Shown in pieces: positions 1-12,397 of a DNA stretch of 64,000 bases. A program made the translations under genes and the position numbers. Below the pieces are notes generated by a model. The model saw nothing but the letters and a program-made list of their open reading frames with translations. It did no database searches and was not told where the DNA came from. This DNA is from Anisus vortex. Lineage: Eukaryota > Mollusca > Gastropoda > Planorbidae. Each line of letters starts with the position of its first letter. The stretch's first letter is position 1. The DNA is taken from NCBI GenBank assembly GCA_949126835.1, contig OX421498.1, positions 35,371,799 through 35,435,798 of the forward strand. Reading direction: 5' to 3'.

Positions 1-370
1 CATCTCAGTTTAACTGAGATGTCTTTAATGATTTTAAAACTGATAAATATTCTTTAGTACACTAGGTATTGCGGTAGAAATAATTAGTAATCATACAATC
101 TGAGTAGATATTATAATGCTTAAAAATGTACATATAATTACTTTAGTCATATAATATTTATATAATTTTCAAATACTTTTTACAGTTTGATTATTTCAAA
201 GCTATAAATGTAAGCCATTTATTTTTTATAAAAGAAAAAAAACAGAACTATTAGCTCAAATAAAACGGGCTTATTATCTCCCTTTAACTAAAAAAAATTG
301 ATTTTTTAGATTCAATATTTGATTCAATTACAAGTTCTGTTTTGTAATATAACAAATATTACTGATTTTT
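1..370 (-). mobile_element. hAT element 3' non-coding region (fragment)
   Basis: This AT-rich stretch matches, in the same orientation, the block at about 8470-8860 that lies in the 3' part of the hAT element there. Shared landmarks include the segment around 'gtcatataatattt', the 'ttttacagtttg' block and the 'tctccctt' block. A third copy lies in reverse orientation near 20440-20830. The fragment is cut by the window edge, so its terminus is not visible. Confidence 0.55.
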
Positions 371-700
371 AGACCTAAGGCTTTTTGCAACCAAAATTAA
401 AACAAAAATAGACAAATTGCTAGTAACACACCAGGCAAACGATTCACATTATTATTGATTTATTTAAACCTTTTGTTAAGGCAATTATTTTAATCTATTA
501 ATTCTTACAAAATGTTTTTTTTGTTCAGTTTTTTTAAAGATAATTAATCACACAAAAAGTCTAGTTCCCCTAAACAAATTGCGCAAACTATAGTCCAGAT
601 GGGCGGAAAGGGGGGGGGGAGTGGGCGCTAAAAGAAAGTTGGGGGGGGGGGAGGAGGGAAAAAATAAAATTGTAAAAGGGGGCGGTGAACCGAAAAAGGT
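371..700. other. AT-rich intergenic DNA, no gene seen
   Basis: Nothing recognisable apart from two homopolymer G tracts near 611-619 and 642-651. Confidence 0.5.
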
Positions 701-769
701 TGAGAACCTATGATATATACAAAGAAACTAAAATGAGCCGGCATTTGGTAAATGGCAATAAAGAAATGA

Positions 770-916
770 AATGTGGAATGGGTTGCCTGAACAAACCAGG
801 AAAACCAGTAACTTAACATCATTTTAAAAAACATTAATAAAGATACAAGACGGATGAGCGTAGGATGCAATAATCTTCTTTATAGAAGGGGCGTCTGTAA
901 TATATAAGATACGATA
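770..916 (+). mobile_element. Non-LTR retrotransposon 3' end (CR1/Jockey-group family 1)
   Basis: The segment holds the family-1 signature: 'tggaatgggttgcctgaaca', then 'aacttaacatcatttt', 'gatgagcgtagga', 'aataatcttctttatagaag', and a short (AAGATA)-like tail. The same signature recurs more than a dozen times in the window on both strands. Better copies translate it as the last residues of a reverse transcriptase (motif RAWNGLPEQ). This copy is 5' truncated. Confidence 0.75.
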
Positions 917-1069
917 AACAAAATTAAATGTTATTCATTACTTGACGTAGTTATGAAGAATATATTACAAGTGCTATTTATATACCCATTGGTGTAACGA
1001 GGTGAAATAGAGCTGAATTGAGAGTTGTCTTGGTTTTTGTAGTATGTGTTGTTATTTCAATGTTAGGGT

Positions 1070-1203
1070 TTGTTTCAGTCTGGATTGTTATAATCTAGTT
1101 TTTAATCATCTGGGTTGCTATAGACCGCGTTATTATAGCTTGCGTTGTTATAACTTGGATTGTAAAAGCCTTGAATGTTATAGCCTGGGTTGTTATAGTT
1201 TTA
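1070..1203. repeat. Degenerate ~15-bp tandem repeat
   Basis: About eight diverged copies of a unit close to 'gggttgttatagctt' (for example at 1080-1095, 1125-1142, 1158-1172 and 1186-1200). Units are heavily mutated, so the array is old. Confidence 0.55.
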
Positions 1204-2151
1204 TCTAGGCACTGTGAGAAGTTTTTTTTTAAAATAAAATATGTGTTTACTTGTCTTATTATTGACGGCGGGAGAGAGGGGGGGGGATGACAATCTGAAT
1301 TATGAAATATCTATTCCTACATCAAAACAAACAAATGCAATATTTTTTCCTCCTTCTTTCTCTTTCTTTCTCTCTCCCTCTCTCTCTTGATATATATATG
1401 TATGTATATTATAGATAAGCTATATAAACTTTACTTTTTCCTAGATTTTCTTTGCATTTTGGAGTTGACAACACAGACAAATTTATCAATAATTTAGACA
1501 TGGCATTATAGCAGACGACAAAATATATTCTTCCCCGGCTTCCTACGCGACTATTGGATATCCCTATCATTTTGACGCCAACTCTGAGTTTGATAAAGTA
1601 TAACCTTATTTCATTTCAAGGCATAAATCTATAAACAGCCAAAGCTGACGCTTCAAAACATGCTGTTTGTTTGTTTTTAATCAAACATTTGGGATCAGAA
1701 TCTCGCTGCCAGATATTTGCCCAAAGATAATTTTATTTGTAAAAAAAAAAAAAAACTATATAATTTTATTGCAAGTTACGTGCATTTTTAAACGTGGCAG
1801 TATTTTTTTTGTGTTATTCTTAAATTATTTTTTATTTAATATTTCTTTTTTTAATCCTCCAGTATATAAAAATAATTTTATTATTCGTTAACTTTGTTTT
1901 TTTTTTTTTGTTGTTGTTGTTGTTAAAATTGAAAACTGTTGAAAATTGTTTAACATTTGGACAGAAAGAATAAAAAAAATTGATGAATTAAATACATGTT
2001 AAAAAGATATAGAAAAGTTAATATTTTATATATATATATTACCACGATCGATCCTTTTAAAAACAATAAGTGTTTGAATGGGAAACATTTTGATGAATAT
2101 AATTTGTGAAACAATAAAATATAGACTATAATGGGATCACCTTTAAAAAAA
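1204..2151. other. Intergenic DNA, no gene seen
   Basis: AT-rich. Holds a short CT tract (1351-1388), poly-A at about 1741-1755 and poly-T at about 1898-1908. The open frame at 1667-1891 is A/T-rich low-complexity sequence and is not supported as coding. Confidence 0.5.
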
Positions 2152-2451
2152 CAAAGACTATAGTAAGATGGACCGCTTGCTTTAATAATTTCTGCTATTT
2201 GATGACTCGAATGACTTTTTTTCGGAATTCACGATTCCCTTTAGCACTGCACACTTCCGTTTTATTTAATCGCTATGTTTTTCTCAATGAAAAAAAGTTC
2301 AATTAAAATCGAAAGTTGTATTCAGCGGAAACATTTAGGCAAACGTTTGATCGTAGAAGTCATTTAAGACAGCCTTGTTGGATGCGCCCAGAAAACAACA
2401 ACATATAAGCTCTAAAAATAGAACAAGCGGTCTATCTTATTATAGTCTTTG
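2152..2451. mobile_element. MITE-1, 300 bp, copy 1
   Basis: A complete non-autonomous DNA transposon. The left end starts caaagactatagtaagatgg and the right end is its near inverted complement ending in tagtctttg, so both ends form a terminal inverted repeat of about 30 bp. Flanks are aaaaaaa (left) and aaaaaac (right), consistent with a 7-bp target duplication. Two other copies in this window have exact 7-bp duplications. No coding capacity is seen. Confidence 0.8.
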
Positions 2452-2765
2452 AAAAAACTAACAGCATTTGATTAGGAATTGAGTCAAGTGTGTAAATACA
2501 TCAGTTGTACACCTCTGTAGAAAGCTCATTTTACTTGGCTCAAGTAATAGTCCTGCATTAAGTCTTCTTATCTGTGTGTAAATCAATGAATGGGTTACTT
2601 GTCACACTAAGAAGTAAGGAAAGTGCTTTCCCACGACACGCTCTGTCATAAATTGATTTATTTTCACCTCCTTGAAATAATAATAGACATGATTTAAATG
2701 TTTAAATGTCTGAACTTCCGGTTTATTTCTCTAATAACGGCTACAGATATATTTGTCATTTACTC
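2452..2765. other. Intergenic DNA, no gene seen
   Basis: Unremarkable AT-rich sequence between MITE-1 and the CT-rich tract. Confidence 0.5.
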
Positions 2766-2770
2766 GTAAG

Positions 2771-3312
2771 ATTTCTACTTCTCTCTGTCTATCTTTCTCT
2801 ATTTTCTTCTCTCTCTCTCTCTCTATCTCATTTTTACTTTTTCGCCATTCTCATAAGGTGAGCAATAATAATCTCTCTATTAATGTTCTTAATCTCTCTA
2901 TCTGTCTATCTGTCTATCTTACTATCGCTTTATCTAATTATCTTCCTCTTTCTAAGTACACGTATTTCTTCCACACCCCTCTTTTCGAATTTCTCTCTTT
3001 CTCTCTCTCATTCTCTCTCTCTCTGTCTATTTCCCTCTGTCTCTCTTTCTCTCTCTCTCTCTCCCTCTATCTTTCTCTCTCTTTCTCTCTCTCCCTCTAT
3101 CTTTCTCTCTCTTTCTCTCTCTCCCTCTATCTTTCTCTCTCTTTCTCTATCTCTCTTTCTCTCTTTCTCTGTTTCTCTCTATCTCTTTCTCTTTCTTTCT
3201 CTTTCTCTCTTTCTCTTTCTTTCTCTCTCTCTCTATCTATAAGGACAATTTTCTCCCTCTATTTAGTTTTTTCATTTTATCTGCATCTCTCTCTCTCTCT
3301 CTCTCTCTCTTT
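2771..3312 (+). repeat. Polypyrimidine (CT)n-rich tract
   Basis: Long run of CTCT, TTTCTC and CTATCT blocks with an inner repeat of about 37 bp around 3050-3150 ('ccctctatctttctctctct'). Serine/leucine-rich open frames here are a by-product of the base composition. Confidence 0.9.
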
Positions 3313-5100
3313 TAATTTCTTAAAATTTCTCTTCGCATTTTTTCCTTAGTTTTTTTCCCGTTCTTTCCAGCGTAAATTTCGTAACATTGACGACAAACAA
3401 CAACAACATGAACAGAAATATTTTCTGATAAGTTTTTTATTTTTATATCTCCAACTAATTGTTTCAGCCACTTCTTCAAAATACAAATAATGGCGATCGA
3501 CAATAACAGCCCTTAACCACACATAACCACACACACACACACACACTTACATAAAAAAAAACATATTCCGAGGTCATAAAGAGGTCAGTTGAAACAATGG
3601 AAAACAACGCCCTTTTTTTCTCGCCAGAATAAATGGCCAGGAGAAAATGAAGTGTTTTGTTGTTTTGTGTGTAGAAAACCCTGGAGCGATACATCTGTGG
3701 TTTAAGAGGGAAATTTTTCAATTCCACTAGTAATAAAGTTTGTGGATGAGTGAGTTTGTACAGCGTTCAACTTTCTGTTGACATTTACTCACAAATTTGG
3801 ATTCTTTTATTATTGTTTCTTTTTTCTTTTAGCTTTCAACTTGTTGATTGGTTGTGCTGGGTTTTAAAACAAGGGAGGTAACTGGGTTTTATTTATTGTT
3901 TTTGAGATGTGAAATCTAAATGAAGTTTGAATGGCTTTAAGGTACTTTGGACCTAAATGTAATTTTACGTCAATGAAACAAAATAGTCTTTTTGTACTAC
4001 TAGTACAAATCTAATTTAGAAAAATGCTATGTGTAGTTCATAACAAATGTATATAAGTACTCTTTCTAAAAAATCAATGCATGATTATATTAGTTAAGGT
4101 CCACTTGTAGACTTTGCAGGTCTATATGGTTGATAAAGCTCAGATAATCAATTTCTTCGACTATGTCATAGAGGAGATTGTGTCGCCAACATAAAGCCCA
4201 TTTTGAGTTTCCCTAACTGTATGTCGGGCTTTATAGTTTGACTATATTTCTTTTATTAACATAAGTAAAGTACCCATACTCAAAAGTGTTACGAACTTGA
4301 GCTATAAATAAATGACCCTATAGTATATTGACCCTTAATAGTGCGTATTCGATTTTAAAGGAGAGGGAGGGAGGTATGACCTTCAAGTTATTATCGTAGA
4401 TGGAGAGAAATATTTCGACTATCCCGTGAAAGTGGAGATTTAGTCGTAATTAAATGGTATGGCGTAGTTGAATTTTTAGACGGAGTTTATCAACCCCGTG
4501 GAAAGGGTGATTCTTGTAATATTACTTTACAAGGTAAAGCTCCACTCATAATTTAATCGGTTCAGTTTGAGATCTTGTAGATAGCAGTTCGCTATATTTG
4601 TTTATTGTACCTCTTTTATGGAACTTTAGAGTTTTTTCTCGCCTCTCTTTTTGTAAATACTATTAGAGTTACATTGATCGTGAGTCTTTACGTTTTAATT
4701 TGTTAAGTTTCAAACTAGCATACACTAAACTAAACTTTATAGGTCATGTGCATGCAAGAACTTCCTGATTACTTCCGGAAACTATTTAAATGAATTCTTT
4801 AATATCCTGCATTCAAAATAAGTGAATCTTCACGTCTGATGTTTAAAATTAATCGTTTTTTTTTCTTGGCAACATCTTTTGGAAATTATTTTATCCCCTA
4901 CATCTTTTCTTACTCGCAGAACAAACAGGAACGCAGCAAATATGCATGTCTTGTTAGTAAATAAAAGAATAGGACCAGAAGTGTTTGGAATGCATCGACC
5001 TTTGTAGGTTCACCATGCATGCATAATCTTTAAGACTTGTCAATGCTCCAGATTGAGCAGTAAATAACTTCAGTTATACCGTCAGAGCTGATTACACTAG
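3313..5100. other. Intergenic DNA, no gene seen
   Basis: Contains a short (CA)n at 3529-3546. Small open frames near 3312-3727 on the minus strand have no recognisable domain. No splice-delimited conserved block is evident. Confidence 0.5.
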
Positions 5101-5310
5101 TTGGGTCGGCAACCTACGACACGCGTGCCAGATTTGATACGCAGAGCTATTTTCAATGGCTCGCGGAAGACCACCCAAAAAAGGCAACCCCCCATGTATC
5201 TTCTACAAGAAATTGAGTTCTAGAGCAGAATGACTTTTGAGCTATTGGCACGCTGACTGAATTAGAAATCCTGCTTTGGCCCACTCTTATCAAAAGATTG
5301 CCGACCCCTG
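5101..5310 (+). mobile_element. Non-autonomous hAT element (~210 bp)
   Basis: Ends are gggtcggcaacct on the left and gattgccgacccctg on the right, an inverted pair resembling the common hAT terminus caggggtcggcaac. The 5' part has the GTGCCA-rich block 'acacgcgtgccaga...acgcagagctatttt' seen in the hAT copies at 10500-10549, 12400-12606 and 33080-33280. No clear 8-bp duplication is visible. Confidence 0.7.
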
Positions 5311-5362
5311 CCCTACAAGGCCAAAATTTAATTCTCTAACATTTGTTTCACCTAGATTCAAA

Positions 5363-5487
5363 CCCGAGACTTAACATCATTTAAAACATTAATAAAAATG
5401 CAAGACTAGACTCGGACCACGGATGAGCGTAGGACGCAATAATCTTCTCTATAGAAGGAGCGTCTGTAATGTATAAGATAAGATAGG
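5363..5487 (+). mobile_element. Non-LTR retrotransposon 3' end (family 1)
   Basis: Family-1 signature 'aacatcatttaaaacatt', 'gactcggaccacggatgagc', 'aataatcttctctatagaag' and the tail 'ataagataagata'. Strongly 5' truncated (about 125 bp). Confidence 0.75.
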
Positions 5488-6045
5488 AGACGTTGAAATA
5501 TGCCTCTCAGTGTTATACCATTACACTGCTATTACGGGGGAAAAAAACCTCGAATATTTTAAGGACACAATACATCTTCTGAGATTTTAGCTCCAATTAC
5601 GTCATGCAACCCAAGGACACATTTTTAAACAATTCTAAAATTTTGCAAGGCGCTAAAATTCTAGAAACTTTTTTTCGTTGTTAATTAAAGTTAATCTCAC
5701 AGTTCATTTTAAAAGCGATAATAATGTGTATTCTCTTCTCCTTTTTTTTTTTCAAATGAATCATTTCAAATGCAGGCTTAAGCAATAATTTTAACTTGTC
5801 GAATGTTGGTGTCATTTCTTTTGATCGAGCCGACAAACGTTCAACAATTTCATTGTCAGTGGATTGCTTGATAAACATTAATCATTGTTTAATAGCCTTT
5901 TGTAAAAAAAACAATAATAATTCTGGCAATAAATCATCATCATGGCAATTAATGCCATCTCCAACATTTGAAGCATCATTTATTAGACCTTTTTGTTCTT
6001 AAATCGAACGTTAAAAGCAAAAACAGACTTTACAAAACTTTGACA
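5488..6045. other. Unclassified intergenic DNA
   Basis: A minus-strand open frame at 5681-5878 (65 codons, Lys-rich end) and a plus-strand one at 5796-6002 overlap here. Neither has a recognisable domain. Not supported as a gene. Confidence 0.4.
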
Positions 6046-6350
6046 TTTAATTTTTTTTTGTCATATAATACACGGAGCAAGTATTTAGATTGTAGTAAGT
6101 TTGTTCAGGTAACCCGTTCCATGCCCGGGTGCCACTCGGGACGAAAGAGTACTTATATGCGTTTGTTCTCGCATAAGGAAAGTGTTTTATCCTTATGTTT
6201 ATCTGAGCATTGCTACAAGTTGTTATTGGGTTCATTGGGTTGTATTTCTAAATTAGAGTTTAATGCCTTATGTATTATTACTACCTTACACTTTGCCCTT
6301 CAGTCCTTTAGTGTTTCTAGGTTTAGGGATTTAACTATTGGTGTTACTCT
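6046..6350 (-). pseudogene. Non-LTR reverse transcriptase C-terminus remnant (family 1)
   Basis: Read on the minus strand, the segment gives the reverse transcriptase tail with FPYARTNAYKYSF and RAWNGLPEQ, the usual C-terminus of CR1/L2/Jockey-group non-LTR elements. The upstream part (6235-6350) matches the family but is frameshifted. The typical 3' tail is missing. Confidence 0.7.
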
Positions 6351-7165
6351 TATAACACTGTATATAATAAATATAACAATAGTAAAACAATAGTAAAGAG
6401 ATTAAATAGGGGTTTCTTATAAAAAGTAATTATAAAAACAACATTTAGTTTTCATCGAAATTTTTCTCTGAAAAAAAAAGTTACAAGAAGCACACAGAAA
6501 AAATACACCTCTGAAAGCTATTTCAATAGCTTTATGCCATTTGCAAACATTACTTTGGTGTTCTTCTTGTTGTCTTGACAACCGCTATTGTCTTGAAATG
6601 CGTGTATGAGAAAGGGGGGAAAAGATGGTGGGGTGAGGGGGGGGGGAGTCAAAAGGCGGACTAGAGATTAACGATTGAATAATCCGCGTTTGGCCAGATT
6701 TTTCTTGTCAGTGGGAGGCGGGAAATCACCCCCCCCTCCCGCCCCAAGGACAATATCTGTTAAAAGAACATCTGTGCCAGTTTGGAAGACCAAAGGAATT
6801 GTGACCGTCAACAACCATTGCTTCTGTCCGTCGAACGTGTACAATGGAGGGAAAAAGAGAGGGAGCGGAGATCTTGATATTAAATGTCCAGTGTTCCCTG
6901 CTGATAAAGTGTGGTCCTGGGAATTACGCCCTCTGGGGGAGACTGCACGCGGAGCTATAAATAGAAGGTGGGGGAGGGGGGGTCGATGGAATTATTGCTC
7001 TTAGTTTTTGCTTTTTCTGTCCATGGAATGAAACTTGGTGTGGCTTGATGTGGCTTGATGTGGCTTTCAACGTTAAAACAAACCTCCGGCTGTTGAAATA
7101 TGTTGGGTGTGGTTTCAATTCTCCAGTAATCATATAAAGATAGGTTGATACATGACACATAGATA
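6351..7165. other. Intergenic DNA, no supported gene
   Basis: More GC-rich than its surroundings around 6600-7010, with G-rich tracts at 6615-6647 and C-rich ones at 6728-6745. A 109-codon plus-strand frame at 6675-7004 shows no domain and is biased by G/C tracts. A TATAAATAG string at 6956-6964 has no supported gene downstream. Confidence 0.4.
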
Positions 7166-7167
7166 CC

Positions 7168-7655
<488 letters not shown>

Positions 7656-7998
7656 CGCTATGAAACATGCAGTACAGGAATGAAAAGCCAGTATTCTAAG
7701 AATACATAAGTGCATTCAATATGCGCTAGCTCCAAGACCGTATCATTAGTCTTTTATTGCATGCATTTCTCATCTCGCCAGAGCAATCTTATTGTCACAG
7801 TTGAGCTATGCCGCATTATGGAAAGAGCCCTGGGAAGTCCCCCATGAGCTATATTAATCATACGAATTACAAAATCTGTTTCGTGTGCCTGTGGCGAAAT
7901 GAAAATAAGAACTTTGGGCTTCTGAAGTTGGCCCAGGTCTAATTTTTCTATGGCCTCGGTGTAAGTAAAAGTAAAGACAACGACGAACGATGTATATC
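7656..7998. other. Intergenic DNA, no gene seen
   Basis: No repeat family or coding signal recognised between the GATA tract and MITE-1 copy 2. Confidence 0.4.
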
Positions 7999-8867
7999 CA
8001 AAAACTATATTAAGATGGACCGCTTGCTTTGATGTTTCTGCTATGTGATAACTTGAAATACTCTGTTTCGGAATTTCTGATCACACCCGGTCCTCTATAC
8101 CAGGTGTCGGCTTCCTTTTGCTAACAGTGTGCCGAACTAGGATTTCCAAATTATTATGCGTGCCAACAGCCTAAAAGTCAACCTGCTCTATTATAATTTT
8201 TTTTAGATATTATATTTATATGACAATTAGATCCAATTAAACTCCGTTAGCAAGACCAAGGCCAAAAGCAATGGAGAAAATCGTAAAAGCGTTTTATGTT
8301 TAATACAAAAGTTAACGTGATTGTGATTATCATCCTTTTTATTTGCATTTATATCAAAAACACTATTCTATTACTAAACTTTCACATGTATGCTAACTAT
8401 AGTCTTAAAATTATCATTTGGAAATCGAGATGAGGATCTAACACATGCTAATATTAATAATATATTTTGATCTCAATTTAACTGTGAAGTGCTTTATAGG
8501 GCTGCAACATTTATACGATGGCGGATCAGCGACACATTCACGTCAAGTGGAATAATTACATCATAATCATACAAACTGGGTAGTTAATGTTGTGTTTGAA
8601 AATATACATACGAATTTTTAAGTCATATAATATTTCTATAATTTTCAAATACATTTTTTACAGTTTGGTCATTTCAAATTTATAAATTGTAAATAATGTA
8701 TTCTTTTATAAAAAAAAATTAAAAGAAACATATTAGAAATATTAGAGCCATAAACGGTCTTAGTATCTCCCTTCAATTAAAAAGTTTCCACATTTGATTC
8801 AATAGTGATGCCAAACAAGTTTTCTTTTGTAATAGAACGGATATTACTTATTAAATATTACTTCTTT

Positions 8868-9510
8868 ATATCTTATCTTATCTTATACATTACAGACGCT
8901 CCTTCTATAAAGAAGATTATTGCGCCCTACGCTCATCCGTGGTCCGAGTCTAGTCTTGCATTTTTATTAGTGTTTTAAATGATGTTAAGTTACTGGTTTT
9001 CCTGGTTTGTTCAGGCAACCCATTCCATGCCCGAATGCCCCTCGGGAAGAAATACTTATTTGCATTTGTTCTCGCATAAGGGACAAGGAAAGTGTTTTTG
9101 TCTTTATGTTTTTCTGAGCTTTGCAACAGGTTGTTATTGTGTTGTATTTCTAAATTAGAGTTAAATCCCTTATGTATTATTACTACTTTACTCTTTGCCC
9201 TTCTGTCCTCTCGTGTTTCTAGGTTTAGTGATTTGACTAATGGTGTTACTCTTGTTAATTGGGAATATTCACTAGTTATGAACCTTGCAGCTCTTTTTTG
9301 AATTTGTTCTAATTTGTAATGTTTTCTTTAGTTGATGGGTCCCATATAGATCCTGCATATTCTAGTATAGGCCTAACTAATGTGAGATAGCATTTTAATT
9401 TTATATTCTAATTACATTTGTAAAAGTTCCTTTTTATGAATCCTAATGTTTTGTTTGATTTTTTAATTACTTCACAAATATTATTGCATTCATTACAAGA
9501 TTTAATTATT
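8868..9510 (-). pseudogene. Non-LTR retrotransposon 3' half (family 1), nested in hAT
   Basis: On the minus strand this begins within reverse transcriptase C-terminal sequence (GFIKRNFYKC, YLTLVRPILEYAGSIWDP, a classical thumb motif of CR1/Jockey-group elements) and runs through the AWNGL-type end to a (AAGATA)n tail at 8868-8885. Stops and frameshifts are present. It interrupts the 3' region of the hAT element. Confidence 0.8.
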
Positions 9511-9799
9511 AAACATTTGTAAATAAACATTTCATTCATTTATTGTGTGTCCATTTAAGGAGTTAATATTTAAAACATGAATAGTTACAAAAAGTACATA
9601 ATATAGTGCTATTAAAGAAGTCTTTTATATTTATTAAATTAGTAATATAAATAAATTTGTTTTAGAATTACTATATTTACGTTTAATTAAGGAAGATGAG
9701 AATAAAAAAACTCTTTTAATTGTAATTAGTCTGTATGAATTAATGAACGATCAAATGAAGCTGACCTCTTTATATGCTTAAAACAGTGTTCATGTGCGA

Positions 9800-10440
9800 T
9801 AAAATTTTGTTCACAAGTGTAAGTTGAGCCAAAAGCTGAAAGTAAAAGATTGAATACCTAGCAGCTGATAAAAAGCTTAGCAGATGACTTTCCTAAGCAG
9901 CTTCCTCCTAGATTTTTTCCTCAAAATGGGAACTTTGGAATGTCCATTTTTTAAATGTTTAAAATTCAACTTGCCGCATTTTAAAATCGCCAATATCCAA
10001 CCTTAGTTGGGGTAAAGTAAAGGCGGATGTACATAGTGATGGCCACACAAGTAAGATCTACATTTAAGAAAGTTGTAGTAAGATCAAGCCTGTTAGGCTT
10101 GATGTGGTATGAAAAAATGAGTCCATCAATTTGAAAGTATTGTCTTTGATTAGAAAACTCCGCATTGAGTGCTTCGACGTACCTCTGCAAAAGCCTATCT
10201 ATCTTAATATATGCCTTAATATAGCCTAGGGATGTACATGAAGTTAAATGTTTTGAAGTTTTGAAATGTTGCACATCAATATGTCTCCAGTTTCAATGCA
10301 AAGCCATTCTAGTGGTCTAACAGTTCAAGTGCTGTTTGACCCCGGCCTTGTAAATGCAAGTTCAACTCATTGAAATGTGTCGCTATGTCATTCAGAAACA
10401 TCGGCTTCAACAGTCAGTCCTCCTCAATCAGAACCTAAAA
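9800..10440 (-). pseudogene. hAT transposase C-terminal remnant
   Basis: Minus-strand translation gives hAT pieces in the expected order. A stretch like 'HFNELNLHLQGRG' (frame broken, near 10330-10400) is followed by RYVEALNAEFSNQ (near 10140-10190) and FGSTYTCEQNF (9803-9835). The last is the C-terminal dimerisation motif typical of hAT transposases; the spacing resembles GTF2IRD2/ZBED-like hAT proteins. Several frameshifts and stops, plus a SINE fragment inside, show it is dead. Similar pieces lie at 19745-20060 and 63440-64000. Confidence 0.7.
10003..10056 (+). mobile_element. SINE-1 internal fragment
   Basis: Contains 'cttagttggggtaaagtaaa' and 'gatggccacaca', identical to part of the longer SINE copy at 13733-13785. 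It interrupts the hAT transposase remnant. Confidence 0.65.
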
Positions 10441-10736
10441 ATGTTATATTAATCAATAAAAAAAACACCTCTTGGAGTTCTCTTGCGTGCCATTGAAAAT
10501 CGAACTGCATGCCAAGTTTGGCACGCGTGCCTTAGGTTGCCAATCCCTGACTCTAGACTTCCGGTTTATTAATTTGCTATGATTTTCTCGATGGAAAATA
10601 AATATTAAAATCGAAAGTTGTATAATGTGTTTAGAAGTTAATTAGGACAGTGTTATTGGCTGCGCACGGAAAAAAACAACACTTAGGCTCTAAAAATAGA
10701 GCAAGCGGTCCCTCTTATTATAGTCTTTGGTATATC

Positions 10737-11454
10737 TTAGCGCAGTGTTTACTGTCTGTAATGTGTTTGTGTGTGTGTGTTATGCGGTTATGTGTTTAAG
10801 GGTTTTAAATTCTACTTCTAAAACTGCGATGGACTCGTATTAGTAAAGAAACAGACTATAGCTTTTGTTTAGTAAACTAACACCAAGTTGATTTCATTAG
10901 CTGGTCGAATCTCGGGAGTAACTAAGTTTAGGTTAGAAAAAAATGTGTTTAAAAAAATGAGAAGTTAATGATCTGCTACTGAATCGTAATTGAAGTGAAA
11001 CAGTCAGAGATAGTTAGGAATTAGGAAGTCTATATTATATTCAGTAAAAGAAGGTTGGAAGTAGTTATTAATAGTATAATAGTCCTGTTGTAATGAGTTA
11101 AGATTGACACACTGAATTATATTCGTAGGACTTAAGTGCAAGTGTTAGGATCCTTGTATAAAGACTGATCTATAGCGCTCTAATAGATGTATTGTAGTGT
11201 CATCTATCTGTTATTGATTGTATAATATATATCATCAAGTACTAGTTACTGGATGATTCTGGTGTATGCATGCTAGTAACAAGACAGAGTTAAGACTTTA
11301 CGCTGACCCACTCACAGTAAATTTGCTTTTACTATTATATTAGTAAAAAAAAACTAACTCATAACTGATTTTAATTTCCGTAAACATTGATTATTGACGT
11401 CTATAGTACACGGGTGTGGCACTGTAGATAAGATAAGAGATCAATCAAAGATGA
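10737..11454. other. Intergenic DNA, no gene seen
   Basis: A short GT run near 10765-10780. Otherwise unremarkable AT-rich sequence. Confidence 0.5.
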
Positions 11455-11599
11455 CAAAATGGCTGAAGTATTGGCACATTGTCAATGGTCTGACGCTAGT
11501 AAGTCACGAAAACCAACCAGGCTTTTCTGGACTCTCCTGAAAATAAGATGGGATGACTTCATCCCAAATGAAAAAGTGGAAAAAAAAAGAGCTGGCCAG

Positions 11600-11886
11600 A
11601 AACCCATCTTACACAAACTTTAAAAAAAATTAGGAAGTGAAAGTGAATTGGGCACACTCTATGAAGAAAACCGGGCAACATATCCCGCCAAGCACTAGAA
11701 TGGAATCCACAGGGAACCAGGGAGAGAAGCCGGTCAAATACCACCTGGATGAGAACGCTGGAAAAAGAACTGAAAGAAGCTGGGATGTAGTGGAAAGAGA
11801 TGAAGAGACTGTCTCAAGACCGTGATGAGTGGATAGGCATTGGCGATGCCCTAACGGAGGACTTAAAGGAATTTGATTGATTGATT
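11600..11886 (+). pseudogene. RTE-like non-LTR retrotransposon C-terminus remnant
   Basis: Frameshifted plus-strand translation resembles the tail of RTE-type reverse transcriptases: YPAKH-LEWNPQG, a K/R-rich stretch, TTWMRTLEKELKEAG, then LSQDRDEWIGIG. It ends with a (TTGA)n tail at about 11873-11886. The better-preserved relative at 60503-60946 has the same layout. Two or more frame changes make it non-functional. Confidence 0.6.
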
Positions 11887-12389
11887 CTGGACACTCTGCC
11901 TTATGATCTTATACCTTGTCATATATTTCACCCAAAGATTTCCTCTGCAAGGACAAGCTAATACTTTGGGAATACGAAAAGATTACATTGTCTAACTTGA
12001 TAAAAGGTGATTTTCATTTTATTTGACCAAATATTAGAAGAACAAAACACACTTAATACATTTTTGTTTATTATACAAGTCGTTCTAGTTTTGAAAAATT
12101 CCTATATCATTCATGTCTAGTTAATGTAACACGTTATTCACAGATTACAATTTTGTTTAATCTCTCCAAAGAAACATCAAATTTTTACTCAATTTCATAA
12201 AGCTTTATTCTTAGTATTTCACAGATCGCCTTATTCTCTTTGCTTCTATCGGTAGAAACTTACCCAGTTCATACTTTAAATAACGTCTGTTTTTTTTTAG
12301 ATATTTTTTGAGAGATATCTGTTATAATCTCCCAGTCATGCTGATCTATCTAGTATTTTTATGACATTGGAATGGGCAATCATATATTT
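11887..12389. other. Intergenic DNA, no gene seen
   Basis: AT-rich, with no recognised repeat or coding signal. Confidence 0.5.
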
Positions 12390-12397
12390 GTCTATCG

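Larger units (their letters stand above)
8101..10550 (-). mobile_element. hAT-family transposon inserted in MITE-1
   Basis: The left end starts caggtgtcggcttcc and the right end reads ggttgccaatccctg, an inverted pair of the hAT type. Flanking 8-mers are ctctatac (8093-8100) and ctctagac (10551-10558), matching at 7 of 8 positions, as expected for an old 8-bp duplication. Inside are a degraded transposase on the minus strand and a younger family-1 LINE fragment. The right-hand subterminal block (gcgtgccattgaaaat, tttggcacgcgtgcc) is shared with the short hAT derivatives in this window. Confidence 0.75.
7999..10729. mobile_element. MITE-1 copy 2, split by a hAT insertion
   Basis: The left half is 7999-8100 (starts caaaaactatattaagatgg) and the right half 10551-10729 (ends ttattatagtctttg). 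Together they reproduce the layout of the 300-bp copy at 2152-2451. Outside the ends the 7-mer gtatatc is found on both sides (7992-7998 and 10730-10736), an exact target duplication. The 2450 bp between the halves is a hAT element. Confidence 0.8.

Noticed and set aside
2753..3349. 198-codon Ser/Leu/Phe-rich ORF
   Set aside because: Low-complexity CT tract with no other coding sign.
6675..7004. 109-codon ORF after G-rich DNA, with TATAAATAG near its end
   Set aside because: No domain, composition-driven Pro/Gly runs; the TATA-like string has no supported downstream gene.
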